A stretch of 64,000 nt of DNA from Peptoclostridium litorale DSM 5388. Lineage in GTDB: Bacteria; Bacillota; Clostridia; Peptostreptococcales; Peptostreptococcaceae. Shown here one piece after another: positions 35,574-43,825 of this stretch. The position numbers and the translations under genes are program-made. The notes under the pieces were generated by a model that did not search any database, was not told the origin of the DNA, and saw only the letters and a list, made by a program, of their open reading frames with translations. Where the stretch lies: contig NZ_FSRH01000003.1 in assembly GCF_900141635.1 (NCBI RefSeq), forward strand, positions 214,598-278,597, given 5' to 3'. Position 1 is the stretch's first letter. Every line of letters starts with the position of its first letter.

Positions 35574-37052
35574 ATGCGGGACAAGAATGTGCAGTATTTT
35601 AACTGGGGAACTATAAAGTGGATATACTCTCCTGAATTTGACAAGTCCATGAACTCCATGTACATGGGTCTTACAACGATATTGCCGGGCAAAAATCAAA
35701 GCCAGCACAGGCACTATGGAGAGGAGCAGTTTCTATATGTGATATCGGGAAAAGGGGTTCAGTACATCGATGGCAGGCGGGTGGAAATGAAGCCTGGGCT
35801 GTTTTTCCACATAGAGGCCGGAGCGTTGCATGAAAGCTATAACAACGGGTGTGAACCTCTTATACATATATTGATTTCGATACCGGTTTATTACAATGTA
35901 GATCTTTACAATGCCTATGGGCGGTGTAAAGAGGTTTCTCAAGACTGTTTCAGTCTTGAAAGCATTAAAGATCAAATACAAAGCATGCTGGATAGTACGG
36001 TTTTTCCGCTAAGGATGACGATTTCAGTTTTCGATTCGGATAATACACCTCTTGTACTTGCGAAAAATTACCCCCTGGCCTGTATTGAAAAATGTAGCAT
36101 AGATAAGAAAATATATAACTGCAAGCTGTATACAGGCTACAATAAAAAGCAATTCTTTGCAGAAAATACGAATCACACAGCGTATCTATGTGAGAATGGC
36201 GTGGAGGTTTATAAAATTCCTATAGTTGTAAATGGAAGCGTAGCCGGGTATCTGCAGGGCGGGCACCTCATGAAAAACACGGGCAAGAGGAGATATGGAG
36301 ACAAAGCTGATTACTACGAATCCCCGCAAAGCACATCAGGGGCCGTAATTCGATTTATGAGACAGATTGCTTCAAATATAGCTCGTATATATTCTGAGGA
36401 AGACAGGCGCGTTTTGGAAGGGAGCCTAAAGGTTAAAACAGAAAAGCTTTTAAGTATACAAATAAATAACCATTTTTTATTTAACACATTCAACGCAATA
36501 GCGTCTCTTGCGCTTAGGGAAAATGCTTTCAATACCTATCAGTCAGTAATAAGTCTTTCGAATCTATTTAGGCATCAGCTTAAAAGAAAATCGAGCTTTG
36601 GGACTATAAAAGATGAAATCGAATATTTGACAAACTATGTGGATTTGCAAAAACTCAGATTTGGGGATGAACTCAAGTTTGATATTTCGATTGAAAATGG
36701 GCTGGACGAATTTTTGATACCCGTTAATGTTTTGCAGCCTCTGGTTGAAAACTCAATAAACCATGGATTTGAAAACAATAGGGAGAATATGAGAATTAAT
36801 CTAAATGTATCGCATGAGAATGATGAAATAACAATGGAGATTAAAGACAACGGAGAAGGAATGGATGAGCGGGAGGTTAAATTTCTTTTAGAGCAGATAA
36901 AAAGCAAGGGAAGGCATGAATTTAGCGGTATAATGATGATTTATTCCAAACTGGAGCTTTTTTTTAGAGGCAAATTCAAATTCGACATTGTAAGTTTTAA
37001 AAATAAAGGAACGGATATTATTATTTCGTTTCCCGCCGAAAGAAAATTATAG
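35574..37052 (+). CDS. Soluble sensor kinase: cupin, PocR-like domain, LytS-type histidine kinase
   Basis: A 492-residue cytoplasmic protein without membrane segments. Residues 1-105 form a cupin with metal-ligand pattern H45, H47, E51 and H86 (QHRHYGEEQF, AGALHESY). Residues about 130-275 resemble a PocR ligand-binding domain: spaced cysteines 170, 174, 183 and 206, then VEVYKIPIVVNGSVAGYLQGG. The kinase begins near residue 285 with QINNHFLFNTFNAIASLA (H300), the N box VENSINHGF and DNGEGM. It is coupled to the next gene (12-base gap). Three sensing/output modules in one soluble protein is an unusual layout. The ligand is unknown; a small metabolite or C1 compound is a guess. Confidence 0.85.
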   Translation: MRDKNVQYFNWGTIKWIYSPEFDKSMNSMYMGLTTILPGKNQSQHRHYGEEQFLYVISGKGVQYIDGRRVEMKPGLFFHIEAGALHESYNNGCEPLIHILISIPVYYNVDLYNAYGRCKEVSQDCFSLESIKDQIQSMLDSTVFPLRMTISVFDSDNTPLVLAKNYPLACIEKCSIDKKIYNCKLYTGYNKKQFFAENTNHTAYLCENGVEVYKIPIVVNGSVAGYLQGGHLMKNTGKRRYGDKADYYESPQSTSGAVIRFMRQIASNIARIYSEEDRRVLEGSLKVKTEKLLSIQINNHFLFNTFNAIASLALRENAFNTYQSVISLSNLFRHQLKRKSSFGTIKDEIEYLTNYVDLQKLRFGDELKFDISIENGLDEFLIPVNVLQPLVENSINHGFENNRENMRINLNVSHENDEITMEIKDNGEGMDEREVKFLLEQIKSKGRHEFSGIMMIYSKLELFFRGKFKFDIVSFKNKGTDIIISFPAERKL

Positions 37053-37064
37053 GGGGTGGCTTGG

Positions 37065-37769
37065 TTGAAAAAGGCTTTAATTGCTGACGACGAGAAGCTG
37101 TGTGCTGAAATAATAGAACACCTTATACAAAAGTGCGAACTGCCTATTGAGATAATAGGAAAAGCCTACTCGGGAGACAGTGCACTGAACATGATTTTGG
37201 AAATGAGACCCGATATAGTGTTTATGGATGTCAGGATGCCGGTCATGAGCGGGCTTGAAGTCATTAAAAAAGCCCAGGCAGAGGAAAAAAACAATACGGA
37301 ATTCATTGTGGTTACAGCATATAATTACTTTGAATATGCTCAAACGGCGCTGAGACTGGGAGCTAAAGACATAATACTAAAGCCGGTGGATCATGAAAAG
37401 TTCACGGAAGCTGTAAAGCGTGTTATCGGCTACAAATACACCCCGAATCAATTGATGAACGAGATGGCGGACTATATAGACAAAAATTATGCGAAAGAGC
37501 TGACTTTGAATGGATTTTCGGAAGAATTTTACCTTAGTCCGGCGCACATAACGAGGCTTTTTAAAAAATACATGGGCTTGAGCTTTATCGCATACCTTAA
37601 TTCGATAAGGATAAAAAGGTCTCAAAGGCTTTTACTGGATTCTGAGCATTCGATAAATGCAATATCGGAAATGGTAGGCTACCAAAATTCGAATTATTTT
37701 TATAGGAAATTCAAGGAATTCACAGGAGTGACTCCGGGAGAATATAAGGTCAAGAAAGATGTGTTTTAA
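37065..37769 (+). CDS. Response regulator, receiver plus AraC-type DNA-binding domain
   Basis: A 234-residue protein. The receiver domain (residues about 1-120) has the acidic pair in IADDEKLC, the phospho-Asp in IVFMDVRMPVMSG, and Lys in ILKPVDHEKF. The C-terminal AraC/XylS domain has FSEEFYLSPAHITRLFKKYMG and ISEMVGYQNSNYFYRKFKEFTGVTPGEY. It is the cognate partner of the upstream kinase. TTG 37065 fits the AGGGGGTGG ribosome site at five bases; GTG 37056 lies within that site. The likely targets are the two genes that follow (SHMT paralogue and symporter), by position only. Confidence 0.88.
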   Translation: MKKALIADDEKLCAEIIEHLIQKCELPIEIIGKAYSGDSALNMILEMRPDIVFMDVRMPVMSGLEVIKKAQAEEKNNTEFIVVTAYNYFEYAQTALRLGAKDIILKPVDHEKFTEAVKRVIGYKYTPNQLMNEMADYIDKNYAKELTLNGFSEEFYLSPAHITRLFKKYMGLSFIAYLNSIRIKRSQRLLLDSEHSINAISEMVGYQNSNYFYRKFKEFTGVTPGEYKVKKDVF

Positions 37770-37770
37770 T

Positions 37771-37806
37771 AAAAAGTACAGCGGCTACAGCTGCTGTACT
37801 TTTTCG
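37771..37806 (+). terminator. Terminator of the two-component operon
   Basis: Perfect outer arms AAAAAGTACAGC (37771-37782) and GCTGTACTTTTT (37793-37804), with further inner pairing. Confidence 0.9.
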
Positions 37807-37932
37807 CTCTATAGAATCAGCCGCTAGACATGATGCTTTTATTGCCTGTATTTCTCAAAATTCCAAAATTATTAAAAAACAGATGTATATTGTTCGATTT
37901 GTATAATTTTAAATCAAATTAGTTAATTTTAG

Positions 37933-37947
37933 AAAATTCAGAAAAAT
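37933..37947 (+). promoter_or_regulatory. CodY-like box upstream of the SHMT paralogue
   Basis: AAAATTCAGAAAAAT matches AATTTTCWGAAAATT at 12 of 15 positions. A+T-rich sequence makes chance matches plausible. Confidence 0.35.
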
Positions 37948-38020
37948 GAGACAATGTAAATGTAAACGATTATGCATTTGGTTATTTGGAATTGAAAATA
38001 AATTGTTGGGAGGGGTTACA

Positions 38021-39274
38021 ATGCTTAAGACGGTGAGAAATACAGACAAGGAGTTATATGAAATAATAAAAGAAGAACTAGCTCGACAAAGAACGGGGAT
38101 AGAGATGATAGCATCTGAAAATTTTGTGCCAGCTGAGATACTCGAGCTTCAGGGAAGCATACTTACAAACAAGACGGCAGAAGGGTCTCCTGGGAAAAGA
38201 TACCATGCTGGATGCGGCGTTATAGACAAGTCTGAGATACTTGGAATAGAAAGAGCCAAAAAATGCTTCGGAGCAGGTCACGCCAATATTCAGCCTAACG
38301 GAGGATCGAGCGCCAATGAATGCGTATACACGGCTGTGCTAAAGCCGGGAGATACGGTTTTAGCGATGGATCTTGCGATGGGAGGGCATTTGTCTCATGG
38401 CCACAAGATCAACTTTTCGGGAAGAACATATAAATTCATACACTATGGATCAAAAAAAGACACGGAGACTATAGACTATGACCAGGTGGAAAGGCTTGCA
38501 AAAGAGCACAGGCCAAAGCTTATAGTAGCAGGGGCGAGTTCGTATCCCAGATTTATAGATTATGAGAGATTTTCTGAAATTGCAAAATCGGTAGATGCAT
38601 ATTTTCTGGTTGACATGGCGCATGTCGCAGGACTTGTCGCGGGAGGAGTGCATCCGAATCCTGTTCCTCATGCAGACTTTGTAACGGCAACTACAACGAA
38701 AACGCTAAAAGGAGCAAGGGGAGGATTTATACTCTGCAAGAAAGAATATGCAGATAAAATTGACAAAGCAGTATTTCCTGGGGTTCAAGGCGGTCCTATA
38801 CTCCAAACTATGGCTGCGAAGGCATTCACGTTCAAGATTGCAATGTCGGATGAATTCAAGGAGTATGCAAAGCAGGTGATCGCGAATGCAAAAACTCTAG
38901 CCAATGAACTTGAAAACAGGGGATTTAGAATTGTCTCGGGAGGCACTGACAACCACATAGTTCTTGTGGATGTGCGCTCGAAAGGCCTTACAGGGGCGGA
39001 GCTTGATCAGGCTCTTGAATATGCGGGAATAACTGTGAATAAAAACATGATTCCATTTGACCCGAGTTCACCTATGGTGACAAGCGGAGTGAGAATAGGA
39101 ACAGCGGCTATGACCTCTAGAGGAATGAAGGAAGCTGAAATGGTTGAAATAGCAAAACTTATAGGCATGGTTGCACAAAACATAGACAACAAGGCTGTTT
39201 TAGACGACGTCAAAGAGCGAGCAGTGGCAATGTCCAAAAAATTCCCTTTGTATAAGGATTATATAGAGGAATAA
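38021..39274 (+). CDS. glyA: Serine hydroxymethyltransferase paralogue with altered active site
   Basis: A 417-residue fold-type I PLP enzyme clearly of the SHMT family (MIASENFVP, VDMAHVAGLVAGGVHPNPVPHAD, PLP lysine K227, RIGTAAMTSRGMKEAEM). Several positions nearly invariant in SHMT differ. EGYPGKRYYGGCEY is here EGSPGKRYHAGCGV (S56, H62). QPHSGSQAN is QPNGGSSAN. TTTTHKTLRGPRGG is TATTTKTLKGARGG. These residues touch the substrate, PLP or THF in characterised enzymes. It may act on another beta-hydroxy amino acid or alpha-methylserine rather than serine/THF. ATG 38021 follows GGGAGGGG. The adjacent symporter and two-component system suggest a catabolic unit. Confidence 0.82.
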   Translation: MLKTVRNTDKELYEIIKEELARQRTGIEMIASENFVPAEILELQGSILTNKTAEGSPGKRYHAGCGVIDKSEILGIERAKKCFGAGHANIQPNGGSSANECVYTAVLKPGDTVLAMDLAMGGHLSHGHKINFSGRTYKFIHYGSKKDTETIDYDQVERLAKEHRPKLIVAGASSYPRFIDYERFSEIAKSVDAYFLVDMAHVAGLVAGGVHPNPVPHADFVTATTTKTLKGARGGFILCKKEYADKIDKAVFPGVQGGPILQTMAAKAFTFKIAMSDEFKEYAKQVIANAKTLANELENRGFRIVSGGTDNHIVLVDVRSKGLTGAELDQALEYAGITVNKNMIPFDPSSPMVTSGVRIGTAAMTSRGMKEAEMVEIAKLIGMVAQNIDNKAVLDDVKERAVAMSKKFPLYKDYIEE

Positions 39275-39293
39275 GAACATTTTGATTTAAAGG

Positions 39294-39330
39294 GCCGTAT
39301 TTGCGGACAAAACAGATCTGCAAATATGGC
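39294..39330 (+). repeat. Hairpin between the SHMT paralogue and the symporter
   Basis: GCCGTATTTGC (39294-39304) pairs with GCAAATATGGC (39320-39330), with one G-T pair. No T tract follows, so it may be a processing or stability element of a common transcript. Confidence 0.55.
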
Positions 39331-39372
39331 TGTCTCACTATTTTAAACTGTCGTTGAAAAGGGGGGAATTCT

Positions 39373-40827
39373 ATGCTTAAGCTGGTTGGTTTTTTGAACG
39401 GTATAATCTGGAGTAAAGCTCTTATTTATCTTTGTCTTGGTACCGGAGTGTATTTTTCTATCAAAATGAGATTTCTGCAGGTGCGTCATTTTAAACACAT
39501 GTTCAATCTTCTGGTAGGGGAAAAGGGGTCTGATAAAGGGGTGTCCTCGTTCCAAGCTCTTGCGATATCCGTCTCAGGACGTGTTGGAACCGGCAACATA
39601 GCCGGGGTTGCAACTGCTATTGCACTTGGCGGTCCGGGGTCCATATTTTGGATGTGGACTATAGCATTTTTGGGTGCGGGCTCGGCATTTGTCGAATCGG
39701 CGCTGGCGCAGGTTTACAAGAAAGAGCACAATGGAGAATACAGAGGAGGTCCAGCATACTATATAGAAAAGGGACTGGGAATAAACTGGTATGCAATGCT
39801 TTTTGCAATTGCGACGTTTATTGCGCTTGGAATGCTTCTTCCTGGAACTCAGTCTAACAGCATTGCTCTTGCAATGGAAAATGCGTATGGAATAAATCCA
39901 TATATAAGCGGCGCAGTCTTAATTGTAGCTTTTGCAATGGTAATATTCGGCGGAGTAAAGAGAATCGGAAAAGTCGCTGAAATAGTCGCTCCGTTTATGG
40001 CAACGGGATACATTATAGTCGCACTTTTGATAATATTTATGAACATAACAAAACTTCCTGCTGTAATAGCGCTGATATTCAAAAGTGCTTTTGCAGTACA
40101 TCCTGTATTTGGAGGGATAATAGGGATGGCCATATCTTGGGGTGTAAAACGTGGTATATTTTCAAATGAAGCAGGACAAGGTACGGGAGCGCACCCTGCA
40201 GCAGCTGCGGAAGTTTCGCATCCGGCCAAGCAGGGGCTTGTCCAAGCTTTTTCGGTATATATAGATACCTTGTTTGTATGTTCCGCCACAGCATTCATGA
40301 TACTGATAACGGGCATGTATAATGTTGAAAATTCCGCCGGAGGATTTTTGGTAAACAACCTTCCCGGGGTAGGAATAGGACCGGAGTATACGCAATTGGC
40401 TGTCGAATCTGTATTCCCGGCTTTCGGAAGCGGGTTTGTAGCAATTTCACTTTCGCTTTTCGCATTTACATCCCTTCTCGCATTTTATTACAATGCCGAA
40501 ACAAATGCCGTATACCTTGAAGAAAAGCTGAATGTCAAAGGACTTGTAATGGCTCTTAGAGTGATCATAGTTGCAGCTACGTTTTATGGGGCCATAAAGA
40601 CTGCCACACTGGCATGGGGGCTTGCGGATATAGGAGTCGGAATGATGGCGTGGATTAATATTATTGCAATACTCCTGCTTAGAAAACCGGCGTTCAAGGT
40701 GCTGAAAGACTACGAAAGCCAGCTCAAGGCCGGAAAAGAGCCTGTGTTTGATCCTGTCGAACTAGGAATTGAAAACGCAGAGTTTTGGATTTCGGCTAAA
40801 CCATCGGAAGAAAAAACAGCTGAATAA
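39373..40827 (+). CDS. Alanine/glycine:cation symporter (AGCS family)
   Basis: A 484-residue carrier with about ten membrane helices. AGCS-family blocks are SSFQALAISVSGRVGTGNIAGVATAI, EYRGGPAYYIEKGLG and SWGVKRGIFSNEAGQGTGAHPAAAAEVSHPAKQGLVQAFSVYIDT (in parts). It imports Ala, Gly or a related small amino acid with Na+ or H+. GGGGGG stands before ATG 39373. It is 98 bases after the SHMT paralogue with only a small hairpin between them. The short C-terminal tail is charged. The substrate probably matches that of the neighbouring enzyme. Confidence 0.93.
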   Translation: MLKLVGFLNGIIWSKALIYLCLGTGVYFSIKMRFLQVRHFKHMFNLLVGEKGSDKGVSSFQALAISVSGRVGTGNIAGVATAIALGGPGSIFWMWTIAFLGAGSAFVESALAQVYKKEHNGEYRGGPAYYIEKGLGINWYAMLFAIATFIALGMLLPGTQSNSIALAMENAYGINPYISGAVLIVAFAMVIFGGVKRIGKVAEIVAPFMATGYIIVALLIIFMNITKLPAVIALIFKSAFAVHPVFGGIIGMAISWGVKRGIFSNEAGQGTGAHPAAAAEVSHPAKQGLVQAFSVYIDTLFVCSATAFMILITGMYNVENSAGGFLVNNLPGVGIGPEYTQLAVESVFPAFGSGFVAISLSLFAFTSLLAFYYNAETNAVYLEEKLNVKGLVMALRVIIVAATFYGAIKTATLAWGLADIGVGMMAWINIIAILLLRKPAFKVLKDYESQLKAGKEPVFDPVELGIENAEFWISAKPSEEKTAE

Positions 40828-40987
40828 AAGTATAGGTAAGACATGTGCGGGAAACCTGTTTGCAATTAAAATGAAACAGTTGTAAAATATTGAATTGTAA
40901 ACAGGTTTCCTTAAATAAACTATGGGCAACCTGAAAATCCGTGACGATAAAAAATATTTTGACACACAAAAGCTTGGGGGATTTTAG

Positions 40988-41446
40988 ATGGGCATAGACA
41001 AGGTTAAAAATTTTTTTGAGGAAAAGGGTATTGAATGCAATATGGTGTTAAGTGAAGAGAGCACAGCTACAGCGCATGAGGCTGCAGCCGCAATGGGCGT
41101 AAGCGTGAGCCAGATTGCAAAGACTATAGCATGCGATGTGCGAGAAAAGGTGGTTTTAATTGTAGCGGGAGGCGATTCCAGGATAGATACTAAAAAATTT
41201 AGAGCAGTTTTTGAAAAAAGACCGGTATTGCTAAAACCGGAAGAAGTATACAGGGTGACAGGTTATGCAATCGGAGGGGTGTGCCCTTTCGGCGTTGAAA
41301 ATTCGCTGGATATATATATGGATGTCAATTTAAAGAGCCATGAGTTCATATACCCGGGTGCAGGCAAATCTAATGCCATGATCAAGATAACTCCACGGCA
41401 GCTTCAAGAAATAACGGGAGCAGAGTGGATTGACGTAGCCAAATAA
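40988..41446 (+). CDS. YbaK/EbsC-family aminoacyl-tRNA deacylase
   Basis: A 152-residue YbaK-like protein, which hydrolyses mischarged tRNA such as Cys- or Ala-tRNA-Pro. Typical blocks are STATAHEAAAAMGVSVSQIAKTI, the conserved Lys region DTKKFRAVF and GYAIGGVCPFGVENSLDIYMD. GSSNAMIKI-like sequence (AGKSNAMIKITP) completes the active-site rim. It is a single-domain trans-editing factor. GGGGGA stands before the ATG. A short terminator follows and topB is next. Confidence 0.9.
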   Translation: MGIDKVKNFFEEKGIECNMVLSEESTATAHEAAAAMGVSVSQIAKTIACDVREKVVLIVAGGDSRIDTKKFRAVFEKRPVLLKPEEVYRVTGYAIGGVCPFGVENSLDIYMDVNLKSHEFIYPGAGKSNAMIKITPRQLQEITGAEWIDVAK

Positions 41447-41461
41447 AATAATTCACATATT

Positions 41462-41486
41462 ACCGGCGCTAATGCCGGTTTTTTTG
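41462..41486 (+). terminator. Terminator after the ybaK-like gene
   Basis: ACCGGC (41462-41467) and GCCGGT (41474-41479), then a run of T. Confidence 0.8.
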
Positions 41487-41544
41487 TATGTTAATGTTAT
41501 ACTGGAATGGAGAAGAAAATAAAAACATCAATAGGAGGAATACT

Positions 41545-43695
41545 GTGGCAAGGCTTATAATAGCGGAAAAACCTTCAGTGGCAAAAAACATAGCGGAGGC
41601 TCTTGGAGTCAAAAATAGAAATGACGGATATCTTGAGGGCGAAGACTATTTGATAACATGGGCGTTTGGGCATCTTCTCCAGCTTTACGATGCTAAGGAC
41701 TACAAAGAGGAGATGGCTCGCTGGAAGATAAGCCAGTATCCATTCATACCGGATGAATTCAAATACAAGATAAAGTCTAGTCAGGGTGACAGAAGCCAGG
41801 TAGACGAGGGTGCCAAAAAGCAGATAGAAATAATAAGACACCTGGCAGAAAGAGAAGATGTTGACGGGATAATATCCGCATGCGACTACGACAGGGAAGG
41901 TCAGGTCATAGGAGACATAATAATAGAATACATAAAAGTGCAAAAGCCGGTGTACAGGCTGCTTCTTAACGAGTGGACGGCGGACGAGGTGGCTGGGGGA
42001 ATGGAAAGGCTAAAGAGCAACGATGAGATGAAGCCTCTTCAAGACTCCGGGATAAGCAGGCAGTGGGCTGACTGGACTATAGGTATAAACCTTACATCAG
42101 TGGCCTCTTTGAAATACCAAAGGGGAAGGGTTGGCCCCCTGAACATCGGAAGGGTTCTTCTTCCTACTCTCAAGATAATATACGACAGGGACCGTGAGAT
42201 AGAGCAGTTCGTGCCCGACACATTCCACAAGCTGCAGACGATTTTAAAAACGGACAAGGGCGAGGAGTTCAGCGGGACTTATGCAGAGGGCAAGGATGAA
42301 AAATTCAAGGACAAGAAGCCTCTTGATGAGGCGCTCTCTTGCGTGAAAAAAGGCAAGGCGGTGGTTGTGGACAAGCAGGTTGAAAACAAAAAGGACTATC
42401 CACCCTATCTTTTCAACCTTTCAAACCTCCAGGGATTTGTAACCAGCAAATACAAGGGATGGACCTCGGACAAGGTGCTAAAAGTGGCACAGTCGCTATA
42501 CGAGAAAAAGTTCATAACATATCCCCGTACATCTAGCGTTGTGCTTGAGGAAAGCCTTGAGGGCAGGGCTAAAAAAGTGCTTGAGATACTCAAAAAAGGG
42601 CTGCCCTACGAAGGGGAGGTCAAATTCAGATTTACAAAGCGTAATTTCGACAATTCCAAGGTGGAAAGCCACAGTGCCATAGTTCCGACATACATGGTTC
42701 CGAAGAAGTTGTCGCAAGACGAGAAGACAGTATACACTGCCGTCAAAAACAGATTTATAGCCCAGTTCATGCCTCTTTGCGAGTACGAGGAGACCAAGAT
42801 ATACACAGGAGTAGAAGGTGAGGACATCAAGGGGTCATTCGTGTCGAAGGGAAAGGTTCTGATAAATGAAGGCTGGAAAAAGGCCGAAGGGATAGAGACC
42901 AAAGAGGCAGAGCTTCCTCTTGTGAGCATAGGTGATGAGCTTGAATTCAAGAGCCCTAAAATAACAACCAGCTCTACAAAGCCCCCAAAGCACCATACGG
43001 AAAAAACTCTCCTTAGAGTAATGGAGACCTGCGGCAAGAAGTTCGACGACGAGGAAAGCGACGAAATGATGGACGCAGTGCTTAGCGGTTTTAGCATAGG
43101 GACCCCGGCGACAAGGGCCGAGACCATAAAAAAGCTAAAGGACGTGGGCTATATAAGCGCAAATGGCAAAAACCTTATATGCACCCAAACAGGCAAGAAG
43201 CTGGTTGAAAAATTCCCTATAAAGGAGCTTTTCGATCTTGGATATACGGGAAGGCTTGAAAAGACTCTTTCCGACATTGAAAAAGGCAAGTTTAAAAAGC
43301 AAGACTTTCTCGACCTCATATACGATTTCACCAGAAGATCTGTCGAGAGGATAAAGAACGGAAATGCAGTAATAATCAAAAGCTCCGAGGAATATGTGGA
43401 ACATGAAGCCCTTGGTAAATGCCCCGCATGCGGAAGCGACGTCATAGAGGGTAAGAAGGGATTTGGCTGCAGCAACTGGAAGGGCGGGTGTAAATTTGTA
43501 ATATGGAAGGACGACAAGTATCTTGCAGCCCTTGGCAAAAAGCCCACAAAGGCCATGGTCAAAAAGCTTCTTAAAGACGGAATGGTAAAGGGAGTAGGAT
43601 TTAAGAGCAAGAGAGGAAACACATTCGATGCATACATCAGGTATGTGAAAAGCGAAAAAGACGAATATTTCAAATGGGAAATGGAATTTATATAA
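41545..43695 (+). CDS. topB: DNA topoisomerase III (type IA)
   Basis: A 716-residue TopB. The Toprim domain is at the N-terminus (RLIIAEKPSVAKNIAEALG; acidic motif SACDYDREGQVIG). The catalytic tyrosine Y326 is in FITYPRTSS. The C-terminus carries a cysteine-rich zinc ribbon (CPACGSD, then GCSNWKGGCKFVIW). It relaxes and decatenates DNA. The start is GTG 41545, six bases after AGGAGG; the longer frame from 41488 lacks a ribosome site and the extension is not family-like. Confidence 0.94.
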   Translation: MARLIIAEKPSVAKNIAEALGVKNRNDGYLEGEDYLITWAFGHLLQLYDAKDYKEEMARWKISQYPFIPDEFKYKIKSSQGDRSQVDEGAKKQIEIIRHLAEREDVDGIISACDYDREGQVIGDIIIEYIKVQKPVYRLLLNEWTADEVAGGMERLKSNDEMKPLQDSGISRQWADWTIGINLTSVASLKYQRGRVGPLNIGRVLLPTLKIIYDRDREIEQFVPDTFHKLQTILKTDKGEEFSGTYAEGKDEKFKDKKPLDEALSCVKKGKAVVVDKQVENKKDYPPYLFNLSNLQGFVTSKYKGWTSDKVLKVAQSLYEKKFITYPRTSSVVLEESLEGRAKKVLEILKKGLPYEGEVKFRFTKRNFDNSKVESHSAIVPTYMVPKKLSQDEKTVYTAVKNRFIAQFMPLCEYEETKIYTGVEGEDIKGSFVSKGKVLINEGWKKAEGIETKEAELPLVSIGDELEFKSPKITTSSTKPPKHHTEKTLLRVMETCGKKFDDEESDEMMDAVLSGFSIGTPATRAETIKKLKDVGYISANGKNLICTQTGKKLVEKFPIKELFDLGYTGRLEKTLSDIEKGKFKKQDFLDLIYDFTRRSVERIKNGNAVIIKSSEEYVEHEALGKCPACGSDVIEGKKGFGCSNWKGGCKFVIWKDDKYLAALGKKPTKAMVKKLLKDGMVKGVGFKSKRGNTFDAYIRYVKSEKDEYFKWEMEFI

Positions 43696-43825
43696 ATGCA
43701 TATACGAACTTTATTTTTTTATGGATATAAAAAGACAAATAAATGCAAAAAAAACCGAATCATATGTTATAATATCTAGGTGAAGTTAAGGAAAATAAAG
43801 AAAACAGAGTAAAGGAGCTAAAAAC

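Noticed and set aside
43135..43701. 188-codon open frame on the minus strand
   Set aside because: Antisense to the topB C-terminal region; no ribosome site or family signature.
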